NCBI RefSeq assembly: GCF_022581195.2
Contig: NC_061465.1
Coordinates: forward strand, 4,714,501 to 4,778,500
Direction: 5' to 3'
Length of the DNA stretch: 64,000 bases
Source: Helicoverpa zea
Lineage: Eukaryota > Arthropoda > Insecta > Lepidoptera > Noctuidae
Made by a program: the position numbers and the translations under genes. How positions within the stretch are numbered: position 1 is the first letter of the stretch; the number at the start of each line of letters is the position of its first letter. A model generated the notes under the pieces. The model was given only the letters and a program-made list of their open reading frames with translations. It did not search any database and was not told where the DNA came from. Below, piece after piece: positions 22,660 to 36,588 of the stretch.

Positions 22660-25600
22660 GTAAGTTAGCTCACTACTACATCGGTTATTCTTTGTTTTCA
22701 TTCAGTTTATAGTTAAAGAGTCACTTTAAGTTCATACAGGTATCCAAATGGAAGGATTTTTTAGAGAGACTGTTGATGATAAAGTAAAAAATAAGTTTTA
22801 TCAAAGTTGATAACATTTTTTTTCTTATGTTGGCAATGCATTGGAGTGTGATTCATTCAAACAAGTTTATTTTGAGGTTATGTTTTGATGATTTATAATA
22901 AGTTTTTTTTGTGCAATACAAATTCAATTTACTGCAACCGAAATTTCAAAGTATTTGGTAACTTTTTTATCTTGAGAGTTTATAACACAAAATTAATTAA
23001 CATTGAAGCGGGTAAAATTACATAGAACGTTAAGTCGTAATTAGTTACTCTCAGAGAAAAACGATTAGTTCTTAAGGCTAAGAAAGTACAAGTTAAACGA
23101 TTTCTAATAAGAGAACTATCAAGTAAAACGACTATCTCACTGAAGATATCGAAGATAATGAAAATTAGCAAACTGCATTTTTATGCAGCGTCTGTGTGTC
23201 ATGTATGTATTTAAATTCACATTAAATATAGGTATGATATAAAAAACTTTCAAATAATTATCATATTCTTCACTGGTTGATCAATTAACTCGAGAAGCGA
23301 ACACTAATGATTCACCTAGATCCAAAGCGAAAACAATTAGAAACTTCAGTGGATTGTCGAACGTGACGATTAGCGACAAGCCAAGGCCTAGTTGTGCAAA
23401 AATCGTTGTAGCCCGTTAGATATTGAACAGGTGGCCACCACGAAGCCGTCTTTCCAGGAATAATTACAAATTATGCCACATTTGTTCAAAGCGTATCACT
23501 GTGTATTCAACCGTTTCTTTCACATCGGAACGAATCGATCAATCGGGAATCTATATTCGGGCGCCTTTTTAAGCCGAATCCAGCTTCATAATTTATAGTT
23601 CTTGGATCGTTTAGAACAATTGATGCTAGTACAGATTCTGGGGCCTTTTTTGCATTAAATAAAATTGGCAGTAATTCTCCCCCTCCTTCTTATATTCCGC
23701 AATCAATCTGGATAACTTTGTATTGCGGTAAAACAGTCGTCCCTCGTAATTTGAAGGGCAAATACATTTTTTGGTCTCATAGGACCGATTTATGAATGAA
23801 CATAAAATACGCAATACTGGCTACATTACAATACATAACTAGCTACATTCTTTGTTGCATATAGGTATAGCAGTACCATCATGTTAGCCATGCAACACAA
23901 GAAAAATCCTACGCAGATATATACCCAAATTCCATAATGATGAATGGGAATGATATTGTAAAACATCATTGTCATTACCAACCAACCTTCCAATTTTGTG
24001 TCGAACTGCATTCCAGTACGATTAAACGATTAATTTTGCAGATGAGATCAAGTGCATTACTGAAACGATAATTAATTATTTGAATTTTCAACTCTGCAGA
24101 GATGAAAATTATATTTTTGATTCCGTGTTGTTGATGGCAACAGCATATTCCCAGGATCAATAACCTGGCATCGCATCGCATCGTGAGAGCTTTCATTACT
24201 TATCTGTTTTAATGATTATTAAGTTAGCAAACTATGGTCCGAAGATATTGCGCAGGAATTGCACTTCAGATAAACCAGTATCGAGAATATTATAAAGAGG
24301 CTGCTATCCCGGAGATTACTGGCGAGTTATATATTGGCCGAGGGCGTGCTTCATTAGGCCTCACGAGCTATTGAAACTATTATCTCCTTATCTACACATG
24401 GAATACAATTCATACAAATTCTAAGCATCTGCCGTGTCATTACCCTTCGTCATTTAAGCCTGTTAACGCAGCGAGACCGCTGTAATGGCATGTTGACGGC
24501 ACTTTCCACGGTCATGACCGTTTGTGATTATGACTAGCAATAAGATACGGCGATATTACTTTATATTTCAGATGCTACGGAAGTAATAAGTAAAACAGGT
24601 CTTATGGGACACAGCAGGAGATGATGAGCTCTTGAATTTGTTAGGAGATCGCGGTTTTTGGTTAATTGAGCTCAATAAATAGCAAAAGGCTAACTCCTTG
24701 TCGTTGTGACATAAAATTGAATACACGATGAGCAAGAGTAGCCTGAAATCGAACAAGTTACAGTTATCGGATGCTATTCGAAAATACATCTCTACAAACA
24801 ATGATCAAACTAGTGCTTTGAAATAATAATGCATCCCATATCCCCGTCAGGATGAATATCCGTCTCAATATTTCTGTCAATACAAGCATTTATTGGAAGT
24901 AGTCCGTAACTTCCTTAGATTATTTTAGTGGGTGCATTCTGGAGCTAATATGAATTTAGCTCTCAGGATTATATCGGCTACTGGAGCTTCCTGGACGCAA
25001 ATAGCAACTTGGGATCTAATGCATTTCTGATTGTGCAACACTGTTACTGTAACATTATTTAGTCGTCATAATTTTAACAACGTCTTTATATCTTCTGTGA
25101 GTTTGCCGTATGTAACGGCATTTAGAAAAGTCACGTTTACTAAAACAATTTTCACATCAACACACGTGTTAGTAGATGAAGTTATTTTATGTGTAACTGT
25201 ATGGAGGCGTGATGTGGGTCATCTTGATGAATCATGTGAACTCGGACTAACACGTCAAATTGCCCTGCGTTACGTGACATCGTAAGCCTGGCCTAACGAA
25301 CATCAGATAGTTTTCCTAGAACGTTATACGTAACTGTCATAACTGGTAACTTATTGCTTTGCGTTAGTGGAAGAAAGTAGTGAAGAGTATTGAACTGAGA
25401 ACAAAAAGAAGTAATATGATGGTGGAGAAAATAGTCACGGCTGAGAAAAAACAATCTTAATAGGTACATCGATGATTTCAAAGAGGTCCAGACATCTAAG
25501 CAAATACAGACAACCACAGCTAAATCTCACAAAACGTTCATGTTCATATACAAGACCGTTGAATTACAATTCGTGTTCGATCATGAATACATAAGCTAGT

Positions 25601-25701
25601 CATTAAGTAAACAATACACGTTTATGCTACAACCGGCCAGCACGTTTCTGGGCTATGTCATCAATTGATAAGGCTTATCTAATCTAGTACAGGTGCTTCC
25701 C
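22660..25701 (+). other. Probable intron, no features recognised
   Basis: Begins at the GTAAGT donor of the signal-peptide exon. No acceptor with a convincing following exon, no RNA gene and no named repeat was seen in this stretch. Confidence 0.4.
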
Positions 25702-25737
25702 TATCTGGGACGCATTCGACGTAATCCGTCCCAGATA
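25702..25737. repeat. Perfect 11-bp-stem hairpin
   Basis: TATCTGGGACG (25702-25712) pairs exactly with CGTCCCAGATA (25727-25737) around a 14-nt loop. No T-run follows and no known RNA is recognised. Confidence 0.85.
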
Positions 25738-26290
25738 AGGCATCTAATTCAATGCAAAAACGGACGCTCGAGTAATGAGCAAGTTTTTGTGGACACCCTG
25801 TATTGTCACGCTAATCTCAGCTGTCGTGAAACTTATCTTGAAGGAAATATTTTGAAGTAAAGTTTTTTATAATTCATTGAATGTAGGTGTGGAAGGTATG
25901 AATTTCCTCAAAGAGAAATAAATAAAACAAACTGATTAAAGTACTGCAGTGCAGCGGGAAGAGGGTGTCAATGATAATAATGATATGAGGGAAGCAATAT
26001 GAAGACTGTTAAGATATAGAAATATGGACAAGAATCAACTATGACGGTCAAATCAAGTAATTTGACTTATGAATTCGCCATAAAGGAAGTTCAAGGCTAA
26101 CTGAGTGATGTCAACTTAATGTATTATATAACGAGCTCAAGGTGATTGTACAACTTAACATTTTAGATGATGTTATAACGATACGTCGAGAGCCGAGAGC
26201 CAAACGATGTTTATTTTTGTTTTCTTTGTTAATGATGAATAACCAATATAAAAAGGGTACATACAATGTCGCTACAATGTAACTAGATCC
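25738..26290. other. Unassigned sequence
   Basis: Contains GTGGACACCCTGTATTG at about 25789, resembling the ACACCCTGTA ends common in arthropod transposons, but no partner end was found. Confidence 0.4.
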
Positions 26291-26465
26291 ACTCAAACTC
26301 AAACTCAAACTCAAAATCGTTTATTCAAATTAGGCTGATAAATCAGCACTTTTCGAACGTCAAAAACAAAAGACAGCCCCCAAAACGCCCGCCCTTCACC
26401 ACTTCCTATGTGTTTTTGCTGGGAAGAAGTGGCGCAACAAACTCCCCAGCAACACATGTCTGTCT
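26291..26465 (-). mobile_element. LINE-type 3' end, 5'-truncated
   Basis: On the minus strand the segment reads GTTGCTGGGGAGTTTGTTGC, then CGCCACTTCTTCCCAGCA, and finishes AATAAACGATTTTGAG followed by three more TTTGAG units. The AATAAA plus short tandem tail is the 3' signature of a non-LTR retrotransposon family I recognise from Lepidoptera. The reading frame of the LINE is not visible, so only the 3' untranslated end seems to be present. Confidence 0.65.
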
Positions 26466-28791
26466 GTAAGGTTTGAAGAACCAGAATGTATACAAAACAA
26501 GTCAAATAAAAATATCATTATCACATGATAACCATTATATAAAATTAAGAAAGAAAAAAACTAATTATTTATCAATAGTTTTCTCAATACAAGTTTCATT
26601 TCTTAGGCTCTACTGTCTTCAATTTTCCAGGATATGTGTTTCCGTTTCCTTAAGCATCTCGTCGATATCGCTTTCGTGTGGTCGTTGAGTTGATAAAACC
26701 GGTGGGCCGGACCGGTTCCGACGACGGGATGTCGCCCTGACGATTTTCGCAACATTACCTTACGAAGGAATGCCGTATGAAATGTTTTTGTCCGCTACAG
26801 CCTATTTGGTATTGAGAAGAAGATTTTTGGCATTGCAAGAACTTACGGGTCTTAAGAGGTTAAGTTTTTGTGTCTTACTTGATTGAAAAATAATTCGGCG
26901 GCATTTTAATAGCCTGTATTTTTGCTCTGTTTAACAATCCTAAAAAAACTCTTGTATAGTTTCGCAACCAAATACGTTAGTTCATTCAGTACTTACATTA
27001 TAGATAAGGATATTAGTATGAAGGCTAGACTACGATATTGATGGATCTATAATTATTTTCGTCACAATCATTCTTCGAACAGATATAAAATATGGGCGTG
27101 GGATTGATAAAATATTTTCGTTTATGTTTGGTGTTCTAATTGGTTGGAGTTTTAAACATTGCTCCATACCATGTCAAAATCGATGAGAACCCATTTTACC
27201 CATTCAAAGTAGGTACAGCTTATTCAAATAAAATCACACAAAACACATAAACTGATACGTCACAGACCGTTACAACTTACTGTTACGAAAACCCCAACAA
27301 TTAGTTCTGCCTTTGCTTTAAATATTTTTAATTCGTTATACTTGCATAATAACATGAACGAAAGAGGTAAGCATCTACCAGCTCAATTGTGAAGAGTAAA
27401 AGCAATGCTTTCTAATTTGTTCATGTTCGATTCAAGGTTCAGAGGTCCACCATGAAAGTTGGGAGCGGAATAACCGAATCGTTCGTCATTCAATTGCAGT
27501 TTTTATCCCGAGGTTACGATAGGTCGTGTTGCAAATAAGTCAGTGTACTACGAACTAAAACTGAAATCGTGTCTCGTATTCTAACAGCCAGAGCCATGGT
27601 TTGTGTTGCCTTTTTGTCATCGCTGGCGTTTCATGGTAGACTGATTTCCCTTTGTCAAGATCGGAGGTGTGACCAATTTTGATGTCATAATTTTAGATTT
27701 CTTTTCAAGAATATCACTATCATTCGTTCATGGTTTGAGGAGTTTTAATTGATGCTCTCGTTTTAAGTTCTTCTAATGGTCTAGCGCCACGGAAGTGCAA
27801 ATGAGTTATGAAGTCAAGTAACGGTCTATCTTCAAAAGTTACACATTTTTTAATTGTAGTTTCATCATTTCATGTGGCTGTATTAACAACCTTAATATTA
27901 TGTTTAAAATCAACTGAAAATAATCAGTAGTATGTGAGAAGATGGCGATTGAAAATTTTTGCAATAGTGCTTCCATCACCGCTGAATGGACTGATTGCTC
28001 TCAATAATTCGCTTATATCGCTAGACTAATCCGGAGGAGGTCGTCTGGGTTCATTGAAATCTGTCTTATGATCTAGATTGTACCTATTTCTATTCTGGTT
28101 TTGTTTGAAAGTTTACAGAATTTGTGCCTAAGTAATATCTTACAGTGTTATTACATAACGTAACAGAATAACACCGTTATATTGGAAGGTGAAGAGGCTC
28201 ATGCATTTACACAATTATTTACTCAACTAGATTTACATAATTTAGCTGCTTACAATTGATTTACAGTATTTACAGTGAGATTTGCACAATATCATTGTAT
28301 ATTTTTGCATGATAGCTTCAGAGAGATAAAGGCCTATTCTTGCTTGGAAATAACTCAAACTCTGGAAATAACGTACCAAATTAGCATGAAAATATCGCTG
28401 TTAAAGGTTAGAGTATCAACTATTTTCGTCATTTAGTTCACGGCAGGCTTTGTTTGATGTACTTATAGGCCTTCCCTTGATTTCATTTTAAGACCAAGAA
28501 TTGTGACGAGAGTACTAAAATGCGCGTACAATATCATGAAGTGTTTGCAGTATGTACCTATCATTAGAAAGCTATAAATTCCTATAGCGTTATGGCCTTT
28601 GTGGGCTATGTTTTAGAGACAAAAAGCAATAGCATCAAGAGCAAATGTCAAAGCGTATCTTTAGTAGGGCTATCATCACCTACCTAAAACGATGCATACA
28701 GCAGATATTTGAAGGGTATTGCCATTTTTTCTCTGATCAATCCAAAAACATTTTAGCGTTTTGTGCAACACATGCATCGTTTATATTATTG
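26466..28791. other. Unassigned AT-rich sequence
   Basis: GC-rich inverted pieces near 26700 (ACCGGTGGGCCGGACCGGTT) stand out; otherwise nothing recognised. Confidence 0.45.
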
Positions 28792-28995
28792 ACTAGCCGT
28801 TTTCCCGCGGTTTTACCCGCGTCCCGTGGTAACTACTGCCCGTACCGGGATAAAATATAGCCTATGTTACTCGTGGATAATGTAGCTTTCTAATGGTGAA
28901 AGAATTTTTAAAAACGGTCCGGTAGTTTTTGAGCCTATTCATTACAACCAAACAAACAAACAAACAAAGTTTTCCTTTATAATATTAGTATAGAT
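28792..28995 (+). mobile_element. Lepidopteran ACTAGC-type LINE tail repeat
   Basis: Runs from ACTAGCCGTTTTCCCGCGG through CCCGTACCGGGATAAAATAT, AAACGGTCCGGTAGTTTTTG and a CAAA run to TTATAATATTAGTATAGAT. I recognise this as a very common retroelement-type 3' tail in moths and butterflies. It has no coding sequence of its own. Confidence 0.75.
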
Positions 28996-29225
28996 TATCT
29001 TTGGACGACTACTTATAACAAGTCCATTGTTTACATCAGGGTTTTGCCAGAGCACTATCAAAATAATGAGGCGAGTCTTCTCCAAAGGTCAAATACCTGG
29101 AAAACCCTTAACGGATAGCAGCCCTTAATATAGACAGTCCTCGTTATTGTCTGGTGAACCCCTTTCAGGTCAATTTGTATGATTTGAGTGTCCTAAATCA
29201 ATCGAGTTGTGCTGTCAGTACTTCT

Positions 29226-29394
29226 TATCTATAATAATATTTAAGAAAAAGGCTCCGAAACTAATGAACTGATTTTAAATATTCTTTTACTGCTGGGAAC
29301 CTACACTTTCCCCGGGTAACCTAGCCCGGGTCCTATTTTATCCGGGGATGGGATATGATTTCCGCGACTATTGAAACGGCGGGAAAAAACTAGT
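29226..29394 (-). mobile_element. Diverged minus-strand copy of the ACTAGC-type repeat
   Basis: Read on the minus strand it aligns colinearly with 28792-28995: ACTAGTTTTTTCCCGCCG, CCCCGGATAAAATAGGACC, AAAATCAGTTCATTAGTTT, then a degenerate ATATTATTATAGAT end. More decayed than its neighbour 230 bp away. Confidence 0.65.
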
Positions 29395-32300
29395 ACATCA
29401 TAAAGTTTGGTATTTCAACATTCTTATGATTCAACCTAATTGATACTTGTAGACGTATTGGTGGAAATGAGTCGTATCAATCATGTACCAATAAGCATAT
29501 TAATGAATCACTGTTTTGACGGATGCTCGTAATGTGTGAATTCGGATAACATGCGATGGTCCGGATATTGTGGCGAGATGATGAAGTTGTTAATTCGTTT
29601 TTGATTGAACGTTTATTTAATTGAGCATCTAACAGGTATAATTTATGGATATCTTTAAACCAGCTGGTATAAGGCCCGCTGTTTCATGTGTTTGAAAGTC
29701 ATTTTTACCCAGATTCTTATCGATGACAGCATCATAACGAAGATGATAAAACCAGTAGTTCCAACTTCTAACAAGTACTTAGTATGGACAAACCATAAAA
29801 CTAACAGAACAGTTCAAGCTGTCACCATTACTTAACCAATTCAGAGTTTAGATAGTCGAACAGCGAATCATGTCATGACTATAAAGATGTCACATGCAAT
29901 GTTATGACTTCGTAAATTGTTTGAAATGACCACAGCGGGCTTATAGAAATAAAACCTCCATTGTACAATTGGTTTGATGATACTGAGCGCGTGCTTGTTC
30001 AACGTTTAAAACATCAAAGACAACGGGTTTGTGCGGTACAATGTTTGAAACAGAGCGTGTCGGAGAGACGAGTGACGGCCGTCCGGGACCGTGGGCCTTG
30101 ACGGAGCGACAGAGTGCCATATTCACCCCACACACGTTTTACAAGTTTTTCGCAACCTGCCTTTTGAACACACCATATTTATTTTTCCATTTTTTTCACC
30201 ATGCATCTTCCCAACGACTTGAAATCGGCAGTTGTTCACGATCTTCGCACGGTGAGCAGGTAGACCGTTAAAGACATTTAACGGTAGTGCTCGTGTAACA
30301 CCAGAAAGCGAAACGGCTAGACTTACGTTGTTTCAATGTATTTTAAAGTTAAAATGCTTAGGATTAACGGTGAACGGCATAGATCATTTTGTGTAGCTGT
30401 TTCTTACAGTGGAATCAATTGGTGATGGTGTTTTGTAAAAATAATTATTGACGCCTTAGTTTTTTGTTGCTATTTTCAAGGAGCTCATTAGATCTGCTAT
30501 TGCAGTATTGGAAATTATTATTAAGCAATAAATGCATAAGTAATTTATGCATATTTTATCGTAGGCCATTAACAAGTTGTTATTTATTAGAGACAGCAAA
30601 TTGTGGCTTGTTAAATTGATGATCCAATTAATATGATATGCAGTGGGAAGATGGTAACACACACTGCTGATATTATTATCCTCGATAATTATCTTGAAAT
30701 AAAAGTGGCATTATAATTTATGTACATATATGATTTCTTATATGGGTAAAGGTTTGGTTGAAAGTGTTATTACTTATTATTATTAGATCATCAATCATCA
30801 ACTATTTGAATATAAATAAATAAATTTGTTGTACAGTAAATAAACTGCTAAAAATAGTATAGTGATTCACGTTTGAATATTTCTTGTGATAGCGGAAACA
30901 TTAACCATGATTTATTTAAAACAAAAAGTATACATATTTGTTCTTTACAGCCTTAAAAAATAACCTTCATCAGTTAACATATTATTCATATTTTTGAGGA
31001 TTCACTCAATAACGCTATTAAATTAGTATCATTCAAGCACTTATAATTGTAGTGTCACTAAACAGCTGTCTTTTTGTAAAGTCCAAAACAAAACAAAGAA
31101 TACCTATTTCAGTTCAAAAGTAAAACGAAAATGGGATACAGTCGAAAGTAGGAAAATGGAGGTAGATTTGATTTGAGATCTAAATTGTCTCAGGCGAAGT
31201 GCACGCTGGGTCAAGGCGCAGTGACGCGGGTTCACAAGACTTTGTGCAAAACTGTCCTACTTGCCACCTATTGTTTTTTCGTACTTTATATGTATGTGCT
31301 GGAGATAAATATTATTTATATACTGATGGCCTCGTACTCTGTATATGATAATATGTAAATATGTAAGCATGGTTAAATATATTCAATTGTACAATTTTGT
31401 ACATGACTATTGGCGTAAAGAATAATGGTTACCTAACCTATGTTGGTTTAATCAACCGTAACAACAAAAACTAATTAAGTTAATAAACAAAGGAAAATCA
31501 AAAGTACAATAGGAAGTAAAGCCATTCGGTTGTCATGCAAAAAAGCTGAATAATTCAACAAAGCTTACCATCTGTTTAAAACTATGGCAGTCAGAAGATA
31601 AAAAGAGCGCGAAAAAAGGGCGCTCGCCAACCCGGGAGCCAGAGAAATGCAATAATTTGCATTTTATTTCCCACACACAGACACGAATTTCATTCTCGTA
31701 ACTGTTTCCCACAATTGTTGTTCCCGTATAATTGTACAATGTTAATGATTCCGAGCGAACTTCACTATCTGCTTAAGATCTCTGCCTCGGCCCGTGAACA
31801 CTGGCCGTTATAAGTCAGTTTATTCTATTAAACAATGTTCGTGAATACGTACGTCTCGATTTCCACACCTTGTTAGGGCTTCGTTTCGCATGTCTTTAAT
31901 TACCATATTTCGTCAAGCATAAGACGTCTTCATGTAATATTCGATGCTAAAAATGAAAGTCTTGCACGCCAGTCTAAATAAAGTGAGTGACGCTCTAGTT
32001 TTTGGAAGGTATTTATGAAGTTTTCACTTGCACTTATGTTTTTTATTCACGCCCATAGGAATGCTTTTATTAGAAAGAATAATATCTCTGTTCCCAGCTT
32101 CTTTTAACTGTAGAGAGACTGTTATTTATTCATATGAAATTGTGCCTCCGTAATCCCAAAGGTAAAAGCCTCTTCAAGATCCGTAATAAAATCTTACGTA
32201 CCGCAGAAAGGTCGCTTTATGAATGGGACGGTTTACTGAGGTCATATCCTAGATGATCCTAAAAAGTAACTACAAAACAAAGTAAAATGTGAATGATTTA

Positions 32301-35300
32301 TGGACATCGTTGAAGGTACAAAAGCCATTCCATTCGTAAACGTTATGATGGCAGCACTTAATAGAGTTCACTTGTTTGCGGTATTATGACTTGATAACTT
32401 TGAGACAAGCAAGTCGCAGCCGAAGTGGACTCGAGACAGTAGTCGGTCATCATAACTTCTCCCTTGACGCGGCCTTGTGTAAATGGACTCTGAAACTAAG
32501 TCTGGAATTGCTTAAGCTTTAACTTTCTTAAGAAATATTTGTGGAAATTAAAGTAATCTTGAAGGTTTGGTATGTTTTAAATTAACCGGGGGAAATTGAA
32601 TGAACTTGATCTACTAACCAAAATAAAAATTCAAATGATGATCACATGACTAACAGTAATAACAAAGCAGGATTAGCCATCATTGACAATAACAACCTTT
32701 CACAATACAAAAGAAAGAATCGATGTTACATTACTTCACAACAAACAATCCGACGCATACCCCGGGAATGCATTCCGATAAAACAATTCGCTCTCATTGA
32801 TACAGAAACGGAATAATTCAAGTACTTTCACATTATCTCTTATAGCACAGTAATGATTCATTGGTATCTTTATGTGGCTATTTTGGATCATAAGTGGTGT
32901 GATAACCGTGGTTGGAGTACCAATCGGTGCAACATTAGGCGAGCAGGAAGAGAGGGCCCGTTTAATGTTCGATATTAAACGCCTGCGCTTGATACGAGTG
33001 GCTAACGTCTTCATCTTGATAAGAAGTTCGGTTGTTACTTGGACTGAATGAGTTCTTGCCTCCTTTGTAGTTTCTTTGATTTGATATTGATCTTTTGAGT
33101 ATTTTTACCACTTGGATTTGTGTATGTGTTTTATTAAAAGTCTGTTCATTTTTCATGCTTTAAGTCTACATCTTCTGAATTATAATGAAGTTAAAATCTC
33201 TTTTATTCAGAATCTTTGAACAGACGTTATATGGCGTAATCTGAGCCGAGAAAACGACTTGGGGTCCAAGAAAAATACCTTTTTATATTCATCAGTAAAA
33301 AATCCTGGAGGGACAGGACTATACTCATAAAATTTCATGCAAATGTTATCTGGAGGAAAAAATCTAATTCAGCAACTGCTACTTTCCACATTACGCTTTA
33401 TGAAGCGAGGAATGCAAAAAGGATTTCACATTAACCACGCTAGATGGAACTCAAAGGTTGTGTGAGGCGACCGTTGAACAGGAAACCGGTACAAGGTCAT
33501 GGAAACCAAGTCTTTGTACGTTTTATTTACCTGTATTTATGGAACATCGCAATATTTACTACCCGGTGAATTTGGAAAGGATTGGGATATCATATGTTAT
33601 TTTCGCACGGCCTCGAGGACCGATTATTGAGATGCTTTTGTGTGGCTCGGTTTGAACTAGACCCGATATTATATCTAACGTAGAATTTTCTCTCTGATTG
33701 ACTGTTAATGCGTATTGCTGTATTTTTTTCTGGATTTCTTCGGTTGCCTTTCTAATCGGTTTTAATACTCATAGTATACATATATACATTATTTAGTTAC
33801 CTCTATGCTTTTATTAAAATTTAGTGTTTTAAATACAAAAATATTAAAGTTGGTCAAGATAGGTAAAACATGAGCGTACAGCAACATATGTACTACATGG
33901 CTATCTAGTGTAAGCTTGGTAAACAAGCAAGCAACAGGTCCTGATTTACATTTTTACCATAATACCGCAAGGAAACATCATAAATAAGGAAAACAGATAC
34001 TAGGCCATTATCTCCTAAGAAAACTATTACGGTCAACCACATTATTTTCATGCCCAACCTACATGGTGCATCGTGTGGTCAAGTGCTTAGGCATTTTATT
34101 AGCAGTTTCAGTGGTTTCGGTAGCACTGGCTGGTTCGCCTTTACGGCTGTGACGTCATCGAATGAATGCTACTTTGGCCCCATGCCAACTGATAGCTACT
34201 CGACCCGGCTTACCCCGATGCTTAATGCCCGGGTAATGACCCACCGTTTCCAGCAGGTTCCAGAACTTTCCTCGAGTGGTCATAAGTACTTGTGTAGTCC
34301 GTAAGTAGGTTACACTGAAAGGGTTATAACTTGGACGAGTCATTTGATGATGCTATGAAGTCGTTACACTTACGAGGTAGTTGTTCGCTTGAAATCCGAC
34401 CGAGTCTGAGTTTGATGACCGTTTACGTAACGAACTTGTTAATGGCTACATTAAATATTTTCCCAGCAATTTGTTAAGAAATGGATTACTCTACTGCAAT
34501 TATTTCTCTATAAACGATGTTGTAATTAGTTTAGAGCGCTTCATTAAATCTTTGAGATAAAAGTTTTTTGTTTCAAAACTAAGTTGGGCTCAAAATAGAT
34601 CCTTGCGTCAGAATGTTTCAAATAAAGTAAAGTGACAGTCCGAAACCTTCCCTTTTCAATCAAATCAAAAATTGTTTAGCTAAAAGTAATTAGTCTAACA
34701 ACAATGAAGGTTAGTCACAGCCGTGATAAGGGGGTTGTCAGCCTTCATAAATATTAATGGGGCCCACTTGTCTTTGTCTTGTATTAAAATTAATGTGTTC
34801 AATTGCTCGTAGCATAACTCGTTCAGTGAGACCCTTTTGCGATGAAATAATATTTTTCTCATTGAGGGAAAAAATGTTCGTCATGCTCTTTTGAATCCTT
34901 TTATTTAATCGTGAATAAGGAATAGAGTTGAGTTACGTTAACATATTCAATCAATGCTAAAGAGCGAAGAGTTAGGTTATTTATTTTTGGGATCCAAAAT
35001 AATTAATCTCAGTTAAACGAAGAAAACTGCAATTATTATAAGTCATACAGACATAATTGTGCAATATTAATTTTACGAAACTGTGACTGCCTGAGTCATG
35101 CTGAAAATAATAGTCCATAAATCTAAATGAAATGCATGTATGAAAAACAGTATATCATCATTAAAATATATTAACTACGCTTTTCGCGCCTGAAATACAG
35201 CAGTGAATAAAACAAGTGCTCACAATTTTACAAATTAACGCCATTCTGCATTTAGTGTGGAATGCACTGACGGATATACTTTGGACACAAAATTCCGATT

Positions 35301-36489
35301 TCCATTTTTGTTAAATAACTTTTACTAAAATTGTAAAAATATGTAAGCTTTCAATCCCTTTTGGGATAAAGTTTTTATAAGAGATTATATTATTTAAACC
35401 AGTGCCGATGTACAAAAATAGGCTGGGATTTTATTCTGAGGAGATAAAATAAAAGCCGGTAACGTAACAGAATTCTAAGCCGTCACCGAAGAAAAACTAC
35501 AGGGGCTAAAAAACTAGGTTTTAGCTTTCAGTTTTTGTCCGTGGAGTAACTAACGGTAGCTTGTAATAGTTGAGTAATTACACCGATACAATATTGATCG
35601 AGTTTCTGTTGCCTAACAGCTGAAACTATAAATACCTCACTATGTACTGTTTGTCCTTGGTTTCTTGCGCACTTCAGTATTTCTATTGTGAATTATTTAT
35701 AGAGTAAATGTTGTGGTAGGTTTTATTATTTTTATCAATGGACTTTTTGATTCATTGACATCTTTACACATTATCAAGTTGGATCGAGTGATTCTGTCAT
35801 AAATTAGATTTTGCAATTTATAAGATGACTCAGATCACCATCACCATTGTTAACCAATACATATTTCACGATATGATTACCAATAAAGTTCTTCAGAAGT
35901 TTCTTTCAATATAAATTTACAGCTTTCCGTAACGGCCGCGGCTTGTAATAAAAACTTATTTACTCCATTAGTACTCATAAAGTTTTATATGTTTTTAAGT
36001 AAAACTGAGGCGTGCTTAATGTGTCATCAAGCGGTTGTTTACGACGTTTCAACGAGACACCGCAATTAGGAACATCCTGAGGGAGTAAAGTTCCTGAAAC
36101 TTTAACATTTCTACAAGATAGATATGCTAGCTAAGCACCAATAAAAATGCCGAGTGGTATACTAAATTCGACGGTAGTTAACGATTGTTTAAATAAAACA
36201 CGTTTAAGTGTTCTTAGTTAAACAAGGCTTTGCTTTGTAATTAGTCTTCTGTTTCCAACATCAATAGACGTAATCTAATTTTGTGTTGGCATTGAATGTG
36301 AATCAGCTGTAGACAAGTAAACAATCCGGCCGTTTAACTAATCGTTTTCTTTAATTAAGTTTGTTTGTTCATAGTATTCAGTAAGTACGGCTTAAATTAC
36401 TCTATTTCAGGTTTTAACTTACGAAAAAGTTGGTTCTAAAAGTTTTTTTCTTTTAGTAGCCAGTTGGTTATTAGATTTTTTTATTTTTG
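29395..36489. other. Unassigned AT-rich sequence (7 kb)
   Basis: No gene, RNA or known repeat recognised. GC-richer pockets at 30030-30120, 32400-32470 and 34060-34270 carry open frames without known motifs. Confidence 0.45.
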
Positions 36490-36588
36490 GGTGCCATTGA
36501 GTCGCACTATACTACATGGTCACCCATCCACAGGCCGATTGCGTCTAGCGCTGCCGAGCCTTATGATCGTTAAATCGGTGCGGGCGTT
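36490..36588 (-). repeat. 5S-rRNA-derived fragment (possible SINE3 head)
   Basis: On the minus strand the block TGGATGGGTGACC (36518-36530) is identical to the 5S C-box. The 33 bases before it align with the A-box to C-box interval of the 5S genes at near-equal length, with about half the bases kept (AAG, GGCAGC, GACGC, ATCGG). A T-rich stretch on the plus strand borders it. This fits an old 5S pseudogene or a 5S-headed SINE. It is not a functional 5S gene. Confidence 0.45.

Noticed and set aside
27598..27645. Possible second signal-peptide exon starting ATGGTTTGTGTTGCC
   Set aside because: The hydrophobic run is short and the candidate donor GTAGAC is weak; not supported.
34050..34343. Opposing 84- and 62-codon frames in a GC-richer pocket
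   Set aside because: No conserved motif or splice pattern; mirror-image open frames point to composition.
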